From assembly GCA_034687125.1 (NCBI GenBank), contig JAQGBZ010000132.1, positions 1-64,000 on the forward strand: a stretch of 64,000 nt of DNA, in the 5' to 3' direction. A program made the position numbers and the translations under genes. Numbering within the stretch: position 1 is the first letter of the stretch; every line of letters starts with the position of its first letter. Positions 22,557-37,500 of the stretch are shown here, in pieces. Under the pieces are notes generated by a model, which saw nothing but the letters and a program-made list of their open reading frames with translations, made no database searches and was not told where the DNA came from. This DNA is from Neelides folsomi (Eukaryota > Arthropoda > Collembola > Neelipleona > Neelidae).

Positions 22557-25500
22557 TCATCGTTTTGATTTTGCAGTTGGACAAAATGAAAAATTAGGAA
22601 ATAATAAACAATGAAGTGAAATAAATCTCGTTGGATCGTCGTTTTCGTCGAATCCTCTCACGTCCAATGTGTTTTCATATTCAGCATATCTAACATAGCT
22701 AAATGATATCTAAAAACAAAGAACCAACAATTGATTAAAAACTCAATATAACTCATTATAGTTCATTATTTCATTAATAATTAATCCCATTAATTACAAT
22801 CTAAAATCAAGATTTTTTAGACAAAAATATTAGATTTTTAAATTTTAAATTTCTTAAAATCAATTTTTTATTTTACCTCAGACTGTGGGTTTTTCATATC
22901 GATAAATTTCATTGTTTCGAAATGTGAGTGGAATTGTGGAATGACTGTTAAGTTTTGGCCAAGAAGATGCCCTGGAAAAATAAAAACGTTAATTAAGGCC
23001 CAATGTAGAAAATCTCCCCACATGATAAAATTTAGAAGACAGAAGTTTAATGAAGGTTGAGTAACGAGAAGCAAAAAAAATCATTCATACAATCACCCCA
23101 CAGAACAATGGGCCCTTCAAATATTCATTTTCAATGTTTATGAAATAGCCTTTGGTCATACTTCATCATTTCCAATAACTTTTTTCATCCCCCGACAACC
23201 CTAATGAACAATCCCAGGCTTGCAATATTACAAAATTAAAAACAAAATTAAAAACAAGCCAATACCACAGATTACACTGTAGATTTACAGATTTACTCAA
23301 AAATAAAATTTTACTTAATCATAAATCTTAATTAAAAATAATCACAATTAAAATTAAATTTTTTAGTTAAATAACTAACAATGAAGCAAAAAAGCAAGAA
23401 AGAGGAAATGTGTCATTAAATAATAAAGCGTTAATTAGAGAGGAATTGTTAATTTTGTAAAAATTGTTAATGAGAGCTGAAGTATGTAATAAATATATTG
23501 TATAGGTAATATATAAAGGGCGTATTTTACCTGCAATGTATCCGACTGTAACATCATCAGGGAGTTGGATTCTATCACAGACTTTGATGAATTTGCCCCC
23601 ACTGGAAAGAAAGAATGTTCAATTACAATCCTGTCAGATCCCAAAGGAAACCCGGCGGACTTTCAAAAGGGATCTGTGCACTATGTGTTATTACAACTAT
23701 GTCTGGGCTCATCTTCAATCCATAGTTGAGTAATAATAGGGAAGAAACTCCATACAACATCGGAATGAACCTCCAGCCCATATTGTGATGTCAAAGTCAA
23801 GGTAAAGGTAAAGTATGGGTTACTTCCATAAGGGAGAAAAAAGAGATTGAAGACGAGATCCGCCTCAATTCCCTTCTACTAATACACTCAAGCTCCCATC
23901 GACTCATTGTATTCTTCTACAGATACAGAAAATATATCATATACATAAAATATAATGTATATATAAAATACATAAAATATAAGAAGCGTATAAGAAATAT
24001 TTGTATATAAGAAATATATAGGAAATGTATAGGGAATATATAGGGAATGTATAGGGAATATATTGGTAATTGTAAAGGTAAGAAGATGACTCGTAAGAAC
24101 TCACCTGGCTAGGGGGCTCATTCGTAACGCTAAAGCTCGACTCAGACAAAACCCCGCACCGCCGGTCGCAAACCAAAACGAGACTTCTTCCTGTTAATCA
24201 AAAATGAAAAATTGTTTAAGAGTGATATCAGATAAATTATATTGGATTCATCTTGAGGGTCTTTGAGTCATCATGAACAAGGTAGAGCCATTATATATAG
24301 AGCCATTGTAGAGCCATTGTAATTCATTGAAGGCTGTGGGGTTTGTTAAGGTCGGAATCTTTGAGATGGTTTGGGAGTCAACGGTGTGTTCGGAATTATC
24401 AAATGAGAAAAACAGTGAAAGTTGATGTTGAGGGGTTATGGTGAAAAAGCACGGAGAATAATGTATTGAATAAAGTATAATAATGAATAGGTCTTGTATG
24501 ATATAATGTATGGTTCATATACAGATTGTATTATCGTGCATTAATAAGATTCGCTTTCAGGAGGGTCTGGAAATCTTTTCATGATGATGAACATGAAAGT
24601 TGAAACGAAGATCCATTCATAATTGGAACAATTTTTCAAAAACTTCCTTCCTGACATATTCTATAAAATACGAGTAATTTTATATAGAGCCATATTTTAT
24701 ATATCAAAAGATGAATTCATTCACCAGAATACAAAATCGAAAACCTCAACCGTAAAAATATAAAATAATCAATTTGATCATTAAATATTAAATTAAGCTT
24801 TAATGATTAAAACTCAATGTGAAAATGATCTTAATGGTAATTACAATTGTAATTAATGTAATTGTGGACCGGGAGTTTGATAAAAAAACTAAAGTTAGGT
24901 TTTCTTTGTTCTGATTGTGTTCTAAATGTTTTTCCTCCTCAGTTCCGAGTTGATCAAAAAGGAGGAAAAGCCGCGTCGGGTCTTTTGGATAATTCCTCCA
25001 TGACTCGACTTGAGCCGGCAATTTCTCATGTAGGTAATTCATCTCATTTTGGGGTTTATTACAGTCATTACCGGAACCCGAGATATGTTGGAAAAAAAGA
25101 AAAATGAATTTCCTATCTCCACCACAGCCAACGTCTCGACGCCTGGCCGGCCAACGTATATTAAGAAGTTGAATAAAAAAGACCCGGCCTTCTTCCACAT
25201 TTCCTCCATAACAATCTGGATTTGGATAAATACAGACGTTGAGCCTAATTTGGTTTTTTTATATTCTGGATTATTTTATTGGAACTAATCTGCGGTTTCG
25301 TGACAAATGGAATGGAAAGTCATTAACTCATACCAACGGCGTGTGTGGGTCGTTTTGGACTTTTTTTTATACCAAGACCTCAAAGGGAATCTTTAGAAAT
25401 CAAACTTCTGTAATACTCGTTGTATGTTTACATAATAATATACTCATATATATAATATGTATACTAAATATATAATGTATGATGTATGTAATATATTATG

Positions 25501-28500
25501 TATTGACTATTGACATAAAATTGAAAAAAGTTCATGTTCAAAAAATAAGTCGTAAGTCAAATATGTGCAGCTGGGAGATGAGACAAAAAAAAGAAACCCT
25601 TGAAATCTTTTTATAAATACAAAGATAAATACAATGTATATTATAATACATATTTATATGGTTCTTTATATGGTTTTTATATGGCTTTTACATGCTGTTA
25701 CATAGCGAATGAAATTGTCCATTCTGTCCAAGGTGGAAGTAATTGAGGTGACATAAAGAAGAAGAAATTTCTTTCTTCAATTCTTACCATCACGGATCAA
25801 TTTCACACTTCCTATGTTAATAATGTAAAGATGTCCCTTGGTCCTTAAGGAATCCTTTAAGGAATCTTTAAAAGGATCTTTAAGGATTCTTTAAAGAGTT
25901 GAACTTAAAAGCCTTTAAGGACCGATTGGCTTTAATCCTCTTAACAAGATCTATTTATCTTAAAGTAAAAAGAGAGAAATGTTGAATTATGAAATTATGA
26001 ATAAATAGCTTTCTATTAGAAGCGGTCCCAAAATTTCCTTTTCCTTCTGGTTGTAAAGGGAAGATGAGGAATGAGGAGGTTTGGGTTATTTGAACAACAA
26101 CAAGAGAACTGTTAAATATATACAGCCCTAAAATAAAATGTCTAAAATTGAAGAAGTATTTTGAGTAGGGAAAGGGAACGGAATTAGAGTTCCTCCGCTG
26201 AAAATAAAAGTTTAAAATTAAAAGTGGAAATCTAAATTTGCTGGCTAATCCTGGTTTACCCGGAGAAGAGATTCGGAGATTCGGAGATTCGGTGCTCGGG
26301 AGATTCGGAGGTTCCGAAGTCCCGCGGGTTCCCCGAAGACCTGATTGAGACTCTAAATATTCCTCATCTCAAAAATAACTAATTTCTATTTCGGACAACT
26401 TCCCATGCTCAAATAGATTTCCTATTTCCGAACCTCCCCCTTCAAACTCCAAAGACTTTTCCCATCCAGCGAAACCATCCAGATCCAGCACAAACACAAA
26501 CACAAGCAAAAGCACAAGATGAACATTTTCAAAAAGGATCTTATTCTATAATCTTCGATATATTCTTCGGTTCTATGGTGAAGATAAAAAAAGAGTTTTT
26601 TCAATTCCCCTTCAACGAACAATTATCCTCGCTTTTATTCTCCGTACCGCACAATTCAAATCTTCCTTTTAAGGTTCGACTCATTCGAATCCCAAAGGGC
26701 CCTCACATTATTAAATCCTTTAACCACCAACTTTATAATCTATTAAAAGGTAAGCTTAGATAACCCAAGCTTTGATTTACTTTAGGCTAGGTTAGGTTAT
26801 ATACATTTTCCTATCTAACATTGAGTGTTTCTCCTTAGAGTCAGAATGGCGTCTTCGGCTCGGCCTTTGTTAAGGGGAGGATCCTGAAGTTCAATTTATG
26901 TGCCAACAGGTCCCATTGGGTTGTTATTTACTATAAGAGAACAATGGTCTCACTCTGTGTGCCACTCCGAATTCCCATCAAGGAACAATTGGTAACAATG
27001 GGTCGGGTGGGGGAAATTACATTTCCATTACCTGCACTTTCACATTGAGCAAACCTAACCACCTGTTCCTTTTTAGATCTTCTTAAATTACACTCCGAGA
27101 TTCGACGACTCCTCAGCTTATCTCTTTATCGTCTGATCAGTCAGGGAACTTCCAAAATGACTTAAGGCCTTTCAAGCCTTCGATCAACTCATCGAAGATT
27201 CAGAGAAAAATCCCTTCATCATTCCCCACCCGCAAATTAAACCAAAGACCCATCAAAGCCCAAAAGCCCATGAATTGGATCACATTTGGGGTTTGGTCTT
27301 GGCGTTGATTATTCATGGAACCAAGCAGTGTAATTCGGTAGCCTCAGTCGCCACTTAACAACTGGATAAATGTAGTTTTTGGATCCAAATATTTCACTCT
27401 GCCTGTCAGTCATTCCAATAATAAATATGAATTAACTCGGACTTAATCCATAGGAAATTATGCATCATAAAAATTCATCCCGTTGCATGGGACAAGATAT
27501 ATGTAATACAATACTGATATATTTCTTATATTTATGTATATCTTATGTATATTACTTACAATATTAAAGGTAATTATGTTTATGCCACGAATAAAAAATC
27601 AATCTCTGAATCTCCCAAATCATTTCTTAACACCAGATAAGTGGGGATGAAATCCAAGCCTAGGTTTTCATTTTAATCGTATACATATTTATTCATATAT
27701 GTATATATATATATATATATTATATACATTATATGTACACAATGTTATAACGTTACATAAGGGACGTAACGGGACTTCACACTTCTCGGAGGGTTGGTGA
27801 GGAATAGGGCGAGTAAATAGATAATTAACCCTCTTCTTTTCGTGCTTAATGGCCCCGAAAACCGGCAATTGTTCCCCTACGACCCTTCAAATCCTCACTA
27901 TGTGAATCACTATACAAAATCTCACTCGTTTAATTCCTTCGCTCTGTTGGATCCATTTGATATCCAATTTATCCATTTATCCATTTTAAATCTATTTTGT
28001 ATATAATTTATATATAATGTATCCATTTTATATCCTTTTCATAACAGTTGTGTCCGGTTGTTATCAGATTGCCTTTTTCTCCTTGTCAAATTGTTCGTAA
28101 TCAAATATATTTTGGGCAACACTTGTCTTACGTGCATTCGTGCATCAATAGATTTAGGGACCTTAATGGAATCAAATGGTGGGAGGTTTGAAAGCGGAAT
28201 AAACGAACCTTTTGGCTTTTTTGCTTAAATCACTAATTGTATCTCTTTAATTTATCAGGTGGAGTCCCAGGGTCATCAATTTACTTTTCCCCTCAAAATC
28301 CCAATTTTATTCGTTCCCACACGTAAACGTGTGGATATTTTGAAACCTGACCTGGTAAAAGGAAACGGTACTTTTAAAATCCTTTTCATGCAATTTCAAT
28401 GTAAGGCATATAATCGCTCATTTCCTCTTCCACATAAAAAGAACCTTGCGAAGCTCAAATTTCAAAGGTCCACTTTGTTCATCCCCAATTTAAGAAAAAA

Positions 28501-31500
28501 TTATAAGTAGCTCTTTGAATTTAATTTAAAAGAACCCGCCTTATTAATTAAATTAACAATTATGCAATTACAAAAGAAACTAAAAGATGATAAGACTTTT
28601 AAAGAAAAACGACTAAGGTGTTTTGGTCCATTTTCCTAAAATAATGAATTTTGTGTAAAAGTGATTTTGAGTATTTTTCCACTCAAATAATTTCCAGGTG
28701 TTTTTGGTTCCATTCAATCCGTTCCTTTGAACTGGGAATAATGCGGAGAGTCCTTCAGAAATTAGGACCTTTTGAAAAGGGAGCGTTGAATGGGTAAATA
28801 AAAACGTGAACTCATTCCAACCTGCTCCAGACCCACCGACTGACACAACCACTTTTATCCCCATTAACAATTCAATGTTATTTACCCCCATCTTAACTCA
28901 TAGCATGATGAGTTACACTTAAAATACATCAATACATACATATGTACATAAATACATAATATACACACATACAAAAATACATACATAAATATGTATATTG
29001 GTATACAAACATGAAATATGTATTTATATTACATAGATGAAACTCATCCTTTATTCATAAATTGTTATTTTGTATCTGAATAGAAAAACCATTCTTCAAA
29101 TCTCAATTTACCAGTTGTTAGCGCACTGATTCCTTTACAAGATTCATTACAAGACCAAACTCAGGCACAAAGACCAATTTTACTTTTTTTCCTCGTTGAA
29201 GATTATCTCCGAAGCTCTATAAATAATACACTGTGTATTATATAATAGTTGTATAGTTATCGAGAGCGTGTTTGTTTCACTAAATTTGTTTTCTAATTTT
29301 CGAGTCTGCTGACTGAGAAAGTATCCATTAAATCTCATCTTCAAATACCAGCAGATTTCTTCTTTAATTTCCTCTTCGTTCAACAACTATTTTTTACAAC
29401 AAACGAAGATGGAAGAAGAAACGAAGATGAGCACTTGAAGGAAAAAAACCCTCCATTGGTTCTGCATATGAAATAATGAAATAAACATCTTTTCCTATTA
29501 CAAGTAATGAAAACCTCTCTGTGTTGTCATTAATCCTAATGGATTTTCCAAACCCCTATTAAATATTGGAAAGACCAAACACTGTGCTAAGAATCGTAAA
29601 TAGGAACAAAACATCAGAGGATTCGGAGCTAATTGGATTTGAACCTGACAAAGACGAATGGTTTTTCTACGCCACGCTCTCGATGTGAATTTAAGATTTG
29701 CAAATTGAGTCTTGAATTGAATCCTAAATCCTAAATCTTCCCTTTGATTTACACTCCAAGATCATTTAACAAGCAGAGGCTGCGGAGGTCGATAAATAAA
29801 ACAAAGAGGGCATTTTTCTTAAAAGTCTTTACATGGCGAAGGCAAATAATTGATTGGAGATAAGTCGTTGACTGTCGTTGGGGTTGAAGTCAACATAAGA
29901 TAACCTTCTAGTTCCCTTCAGTTCTATAAGTTAAACTGTATAATAAATTCTATTCTTTACCGTAACAAATCTCAGTCAGTCAGTGAGTTTGAAACTGAAG
30001 GATGACGAGGAAAAACATTTGGGTTGGTGGGGGCGAGGATTATGAAACTTGACAAATAATCCCAATAGTAAACAAAACATGTGGTCTCGGAAGAACTCGG
30101 AACCGAAGGTCGGACACGAAAGGAGGAGAAAAAGGCCAAAGTGCATGTCATGGACCTTCGCCCTCCACCAACATCAATAATTCAATCCCTCAATATGGGA
30201 GCGGTTCTGTTTAACCGTTTAACAATTTAACAGTTTAACATGGAGAAACATAAGGAGCATATACATACATATTTAAGTACAGACAGTACATATCTGTACA
30301 TTTGTAATATGGGGAATATTTATTGTAATGGGATCCTGAAGGTTCAAGTGTTCTTAAGAGAAGCCCTTGGAGTTGGCCCTTGGTTGAACCACCTACGTAA
30401 ACATGAAGGGATCCTTGAAGTTGGATTTTGTTCATTTCTGTAGGATTCTGTTGGATGTCACTTTTACTCCTGGAATTCCAAATACCCCTTTGAAGTATAA
30501 ATTAGGGGGTTTGAGGAGGAGAGTGAAAACATACAATTGAATCCCATTTGTTCCCTCGCGTGATGGCCGAGATGGCCCTTCATGAGGGCATATACCTTCA
30601 ACATCTCGAAAGTGAATCGGAGAATGTGGAGATTGGGAATAATTCCACTGGAGCCAACGACGTTCATTCCAACGTTCCTCCCTCTAATAATAAAAGATAA
30701 GTGAAGGGGTGAGCCCTGAAGGAACTCTCGAAGAACCACTCGAGCTTGGGGAGGGTCGCCCAGGTCAAGATCAGATAAGACAAGATCCATTGTCTCCCCC
30801 CGGCCACTCCCTCAACAATCTTCATATCTAAAGTACCCCCTTTGGTATGTCTGCGTCTACCTTATTTACCGCAGGATTTAGTCTTACATTATTTACTCTC
30901 GCATTATTTAGACTCGCATTATCTAGTCTTACATTATTTAGCATCGCATTATTTAGTCTTGCTTACTTAAACCCGCCAATATTTAACTTAGTTTTAACTT
31001 AGCTTAACTTAGTTTAGTTTTAACTTAGTTTTTTAACTTAGGTTTAGTCCCCGCAGTCCAAGCAGCTTATAGTCTAACTAAAAGTCTATACTGAATGAAT
31101 CTGTCTTTGTGGACATTTTTTGAAAAGGAGCAGGTGAAAGAAGTTAAAAAGGGTTAAATGCATTTTCTTGTTGTTTCTTTTGTGAATGATAATGGTGGGT
31201 GGAAGGAGTTTGAGCGTGGACAGCAGAACGACCGACGGCCGTCCAGCCACCTCAATTTGAATCGAATTTGTGGGGATGGTCGTCAAGCAGGTTTTTACGA
31301 GTGACCGGAGGAGAATCTAATGGCTTGCAGCCGAAAGAGATCTTGCGAGTGCGAGCCCTCCGTTGGTCACTAGGTGCAAGAAGGAACCAACAAATTCCCT
31401 CGGGCCCAAATTCTCTTCTTCATTACAACTCGCTAACTTAAGAGAACTTGAGACCTTCAATTCCTTAACATTTTCAAATATCCTTTTGGATGATTTAAAA

Positions 31501-34500
31501 CCAAATAGAAAAATAAACCCTGAAGGAATGGTCCTAATTAATAGAATTACACACTCATTTCTGTAAATACAGATTGGATTAAAATTTTAAAATTTTAAGT
31601 AAAATAATTATAATTTAGAATTATCAATTTCTTATCTTTAAACATGATTTAGCCTTTAAGTTTGAAACGTCTTTATTATATTTTTTGAGACCTTTGCTCT
31701 TTTTAACAATTGAAGTGGAAAAAAGAGCCAATTTTGTAAATGTAGAGATGCCAGATGGGCAAATCGGAAAGTTTTATTCTCCCCGTTATTATCTCTCTAA
31801 AGAAGGCAATATAATATTTTACGACCAAAGTGTGAAATTTCCTCTTTGGCTCATAAAAGCTCTTGGTTCATTTTGAAAAGAAATTGAGATTCCTTCACAA
31901 AACCTTTGAATCATAAACGAAGAAACCTTCAGACATCTTAAATGTTCAAACAACGTAAAGATGTCAAATGGGGATTTATAGGTGAAATATAAAATATAGG
32001 TGAAAAACTACCTGTATAATTCGTGTATAGAAAATGTATAGAAAATGAGTATTATATAGGAAATGTATGTACTAATATATAGGAAATATATAGGTAGGAA
32101 TGTATAAGAAATATATAATAAATTCCATAGCCGGGCGGGAGTCGGCCATCATCTCATCATAGCAATTTAAATCCTGTCTCGAGACCTGATTCAATTAAAA
32201 AGTGAAAACTTTGATCCACACACGTGGTTCATTTTAACTCCCCGTCACTTCTAGCTATAAATTGAGAAACTCTCCCTGCATTTACAATTTCAAACAAGAA
32301 AGGCATTAAAGCAAGAAGAGCTTTTGTGCATTAATTATGGAAAGAGATCCAGGGCGTAATTGATTTTTTCCGCACCTTGGCCCAAACGAGTTATTTAGAA
32401 AAGTTATTATCAGACCAATGTTAAAAACTATCCAAAAAAACTTTTTTGTTTCATCTGCCGAAAATTCATCTAGAAAATTCTCAACTAATTTTAAACTTTA
32501 TTTAAAGAGGTATTTATACAGGTAATATTTATAGAGGTATTTTTACAGGATGTACTTAGGTAGATATTTATTTATTAATAAAAGAGAATTTTGGATCCCT
32601 CCGTGTGATAAGTTTAAGTTTATCTTTAGCTATTCGACCTCCGGTCATCCCTTCGCCGATCCATTCATCATGTCCAAATTCCAAGATGATGGGTTCCTAT
32701 TAGATCCTAATCTCACCAGGATAATCACGTACACATATCCTTTAAGATATTTTCTTCTGGATATTTCCTTCTTAGACTTGGACTTCTTCGACTTCATACA
32801 ATATGGGACAGGGACCAGGAACTCATCTCTGGCTCCACTTGGAAATAATTGATGTCGGGGAGCATACGGCTGGACTAATGGCCCCTACGTGCTACCTATT
32901 CCTTCTTGCTATTCCTTCATATATTACAAATTGGCTCCGTCCAATGTGGAAAACCATTCTCCGAGTTCCTCTTTATCCTCCCAACAAAAAGATGCACGAG
33001 GCGGAGAATTGCTCTTATGATTTTAAACAGGAGAATCAAGTCGCCATTGAACAAAAACTTGCCAAATGACCAGATGAGCAATCCCAGACCCGAGACTCAG
33101 AATTTTAACACAGCCACCATTACCATTACATACCTGTACCAAACTATATCATATATCCTGTATATGTATGGTATGGTAAGTGTAATGTATATTATGTAAT
33201 ATATGGCATGGTATGGTAAATGTAATGTATAAGAATGGAATGAAGCGCAAGTGATATCCAGTTTTTAGACAAATACAAGGCGGCGGATGAAATACCTCCA
33301 TCACACGTTTCGAGACTTGCGACTCCTTGCAAAGTTCTTTCCTTCACAAATATGTAGTTTGGGAGATAAAAACTTCTTCGGCTCCTTCGTGTGCAAATGT
33401 AAGATTTTTTTATTTTTCTTTAAAGTGTTCTGGCTGGAGGTGTAAAGGTTCGTAATGTGTAAAGACAGGTAAATTCACATAAGAGACAAAAAGGTATTCC
33501 AATCACCTCACACCTACCAGCGGATTCTAAATGGAAAGTGAGAACCTCGTTTTATTCAAATGATAGGAAAAAACTTCTTTTCCATTTCTTCACCTTTGCT
33601 TTTACAGGTAGGTAAACTTTAAGTAAATGGAAATGTAAATTGAACATCTTCAAAAAGCTACCTATTTTTCCTTGTTCAAATACCAACTTGGTACGTCAGT
33701 TGAGGAATTGTGGAAGCTCAACCAGTCCCAAGAACCCGAGATGGACATTTTTAAATAAATAGACAAGTTGTGGTAATTCTAGAAGTGGAATGAAGAACAT
33801 GGATAAGCAATCATTGAATCCTTAAACTGACTCAGCTACTTTAACTCAAAACATTAAAGATGAGCTTTGAAGATGAACATCGAAGACGAGCCTTAGAATA
33901 CTAATATTGAATAAGTATGGTTAAGATAGGATTATATACAGGGTGGGTCATAATTCAATGAATGTTATAGATATGATTGAATTTAAAAAAATATGACGAA
34001 TATAATCGACTTTTTATGACCCACGCTGTATAGTATACATATTTATTATACAGGTTGCCTGGATACAATCCAAAAATGTATTTGTGAATCCTCTGAATGG
34101 TTAAAAGTGAAAGTAATTAAAGAACGGAATTTTTTTTAATTCCCAAGTCCTATTTATGAACCCCAACGGGGAACTAATGATGTTGAGAATGATCGCCGCG
34201 TTAATAACCAGACCCAATTAACGCCCACAAATCCGCTCAAAGTCTTTTGTTCAAAGCGGGAAATTTTAAAAGGTCTTGACACAGTTGAAATAACTCGGAT
34301 CATAATTGTTCCATTTACCTCCTTGGGTTGTTTGGGAAATAGAAATGGTGATGAAAAATGTTCTGCATTTGAAAGGGCCGTTTGGTCCCATGCAGGGCAT
34401 TTAAGGGACCCAAGGTTTAAACGGAAGGAATTATGGAAGGCGGCGGTGTTCAAAGGCCAAGTGGAAATTGTAATGAGTTAAATGTACATGAAATGTATCT

Positions 34501-37500
34501 TATAAGTTCTTAGTTTCCATGGAGAAACAACCAAGGCACTTTAGTTCTATGACTTCTATGGTTAATCCTTACTACGTTTTTTGGGTGGTGGATTTGGAGA
34601 CGAGAAGGAATTTTGACTTCGGCTCATGGCGACAGTGGGGTGGTAAAAGGGAAAACGAGTCTTTAATTGTTATTTAATAAACTAGTTAATAGAGGTAATA
34701 CATGGGAGCTTAATTGCTCCTACTCACGGTTTTGTTATCGGGATCCAGAATTCGAATCGGACCCTTCAAGCTCGGCTTCCCAAGGTACCAAAATTCCCGG
34801 TGGTTGTATTGACCAAGAAGATCAACCAAGGCAGGAACGTTGACATAATTGTCATCGTCGAAATGACAAAACCACCTGGAATCGGAAACAAATAAATTCA
34901 ATATTTTAAATAAAGCATTCTAAGCACTAAATAAATCTTTAAGGTAAGAATGTAATTGTTAAAGGATTAAACACCGTCGCGAATCTCATTGAACGGAAAA
35001 ATCTCGTTGATTCACCATGTGAGTGAAATAAAGGTTTTTGTCCATCGGCATCACTCTCACAACACGCAAACCACCATTTCATTTTTTACATCCAAAAGAC
35101 AAGAGGGGTTAAGTAAACTCTAAACAATTTTTTCTCCCACGACGAGGACTGGGCTGGTTTAACATGCGTTTGGAGTTATTTGATATTCAATCCCACAATT
35201 TATTTATCTCCCTCCCCCTCATTACAAAAATACCCTTAGAAAAATACTTAAGTTAGGCGAAGAAATTGAAAGAGAAAAAACTTACGATTTGGTAGTTTGA
35301 AGAAAAGTATCGAATTCTACGGACATTTTACAGCAAAGCGCTTGGCTATAAAAATATATTTTATTAAAAACTGTAATTATTTTATATTTTTAAGAGTTTA
35401 TTAAAATAAAAGTTAAATTTAAAGTTTTAATGAATCGTTAAATACAGATAAATGAAAACAATTAGTTAATATAATTAAGTTATAAAACTAACCGATAATG
35501 AGTAGAAGGGCAATGAGTATTCACCACATGGCCATCTGCAAAAAGAAAATATTATTTTTCCCACTCTAAATCCTCCATGGTCAATATCACACACATGGGA
35601 ATTGGAATATGAGGGTCGTAAATAATTAAAAATCCCCATCTGGGATTCTTCATCGTTCAATTGAGGAGATAATTAAAATATTACTTGTGATGGTGTCGAG
35701 CTCAGCATCGTCTCCATCAGTAAAGAACCAAGTCTGTGAAATTAAAAAAATTTAAATTTAATATAAAGAATATTAACTAAGATTCAAGATTAACTAAAGA
35801 GATATAAATTTAATGTGGCAGGTATTAGAGGTTTATTTTAAATCTCGTGTGGGTAATGGCGTGCATGATTTCGCATAAAATGTTCGGATTTTCTTTTTTT
35901 TGATCTCTTTGTGGGGTTCGATGATAGGTAATAGTTTCCTCTACGTTCCAACCACCCTTTACATCTCAAGATCATTGAGACGGAATTGAAAGGCTTTTTC
36001 TCCAATTCAATTCTCAAAAGGCTCCACAGTGTGTTCGATAACACAAGAAGGAGACGACGAGACTTGAAAGGGGAAAAGATTAAAAAAGATTCTATGAATT
36101 TAAAAAACTGATCGTCCCTCGTCATCTCAATGCAACCAATTCTATCACACACACAAAACACTTCTTAAATTATTCTTAACTTTGGTTGCAACGCAAGCTA
36201 TTAAGTTTTTATTGCTTTCTGCCTCACACTACTTCCACAAAACAATAACAAGAATTCCTATTACAGCGCCAATGATATCTCATATGATCAGTATTTAGTC
36301 TTTTAAAGAGCATTGGCAGTATTTAGTCTTTTAATGAGTAATGGCAGTATTTAGTCTTTTAAGGAGCATTGAACGACCCTTGTCTTAATTCATTTCCTGA
36401 GTGGCGATGAAATGGGGGATGAAAGGATTTCCACGACCATCAATTGGGCTCGGAGGAATTATTACACCCGTGAATAAAAAAACTGTTCCAGGTTTCTTTG
36501 AGAGCCGGCGACGAGATTCTCTTCGGCCCTGCGTCTCAAATTACATTTGCTCAAAGGAACACATGTGTCACCCAAAGGACAAAGTGGGCGTTTATATTGA
36601 TCTCATCTTCTTTCATATCAATCAGTCCTTTGAACAAAGTCCTTTTTATTCAACCCTGAGTAATAGGAATTGGTAATAGGAGTCCTTATGTATTAAATCC
36701 TATGTAATAAATACAGTCCTTATGTATTAAATTCAGGGCCCTGTGTAGTAAAAGAGAGTCCTGCACATTACACAGGCGGAGTGTCCCTTGGGTCTCAAGC
36801 TATTAATTATTCAAGGAAGGAGGTTCCCTTAAGGAATTTGACACGGGAGCCTGAGATGGATAAATCTCCTTCTCTTATCTCAGCCAGATTAATGGGGGGT
36901 TGAAAGAAAAGGTGACTTCGTCTCGAGAGGATGAAAGGAGAGGAATTAAAATCAAATTCCATTTGTCGACTCTACTAATCATTCATCTTCATCACTAAAC
37001 ACATTTCTCTCTTGCTCAAGGGGACTTCAAAATCATCTCTAGAAGATCCATAAAGAATATTCCAAGAGTTCCCTATGGATCTTTAAAAAATCTTCTATGA
37101 ATCTTATAAGAATCTCCTACGGATCTTAAAAGAATCTCATAAGGATCTCGAAGATGTTCGAAGAATATTCGTGAATCTGAGCGCCACTCCATCACAGCGC
37201 ATCTTTAGCTCCAAAGATTAAAAAAAAGCCCCAAAGAATATAAAAAAGTTGTATTGAATGGGAATAAATGCCCTGCGGAATATTCTAATCATGTGACTTT
37301 TATTATTTCTTCATCATCATTGTTCGACGGCCATTGGCCATCCCACCCTTCACTCCAAATATAATCCCTTCACATCTCATCAAGACTTTTTCCATGGCGT
37401 CTTACGAGAACAATTACGCGCCTGATGAGCTCAAAATTCTACCCTTAAAATCACCCCATGTGTAGGATTCTTCTCAATTCCTTTCCTAATGATCATCCAT

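Larger units (their letters stand above)
24191..34727. other. 10.5-kb fifth intron of fringe
   Basis: It separates the DDD exon (34728-34875) from the FATGGAG exon (24105-24190). I searched its open frames, including a 132-codon minus frame at 24800-25198 and 90-110-codon frames at 28613, 30464, 32550 and 34154. None has a recognisable domain or good splice context. It contains a TA microsatellite (about 27700-27722), tandem repeats (26268-26311, 30877-30966, 32023-32120) and one MITE (33937-34030). GC-richer islands in between could be enhancers (inference). Confidence 0.6.

Noticed and set aside
24800-25198. 132-codon open frame on the minus strand in the large fringe intron
   Set aside because: Starts at a non-family sequence, shows no domain or signal, and overlaps equally open frames on the plus strand. 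Best explained as chance in a GC-richer patch.
30877-30966. CRISPR-like array
   Set aside because: The 15-bp units abut without unique spacers, so it is a minisatellite in a eukaryotic intron.
32550-33199. Overlapping plus-strand frames of about 88-100 codons in the fringe intron
   Set aside because: No domain, no consistent frame across splice-like borders, and mixed microsatellite sequence at the end.
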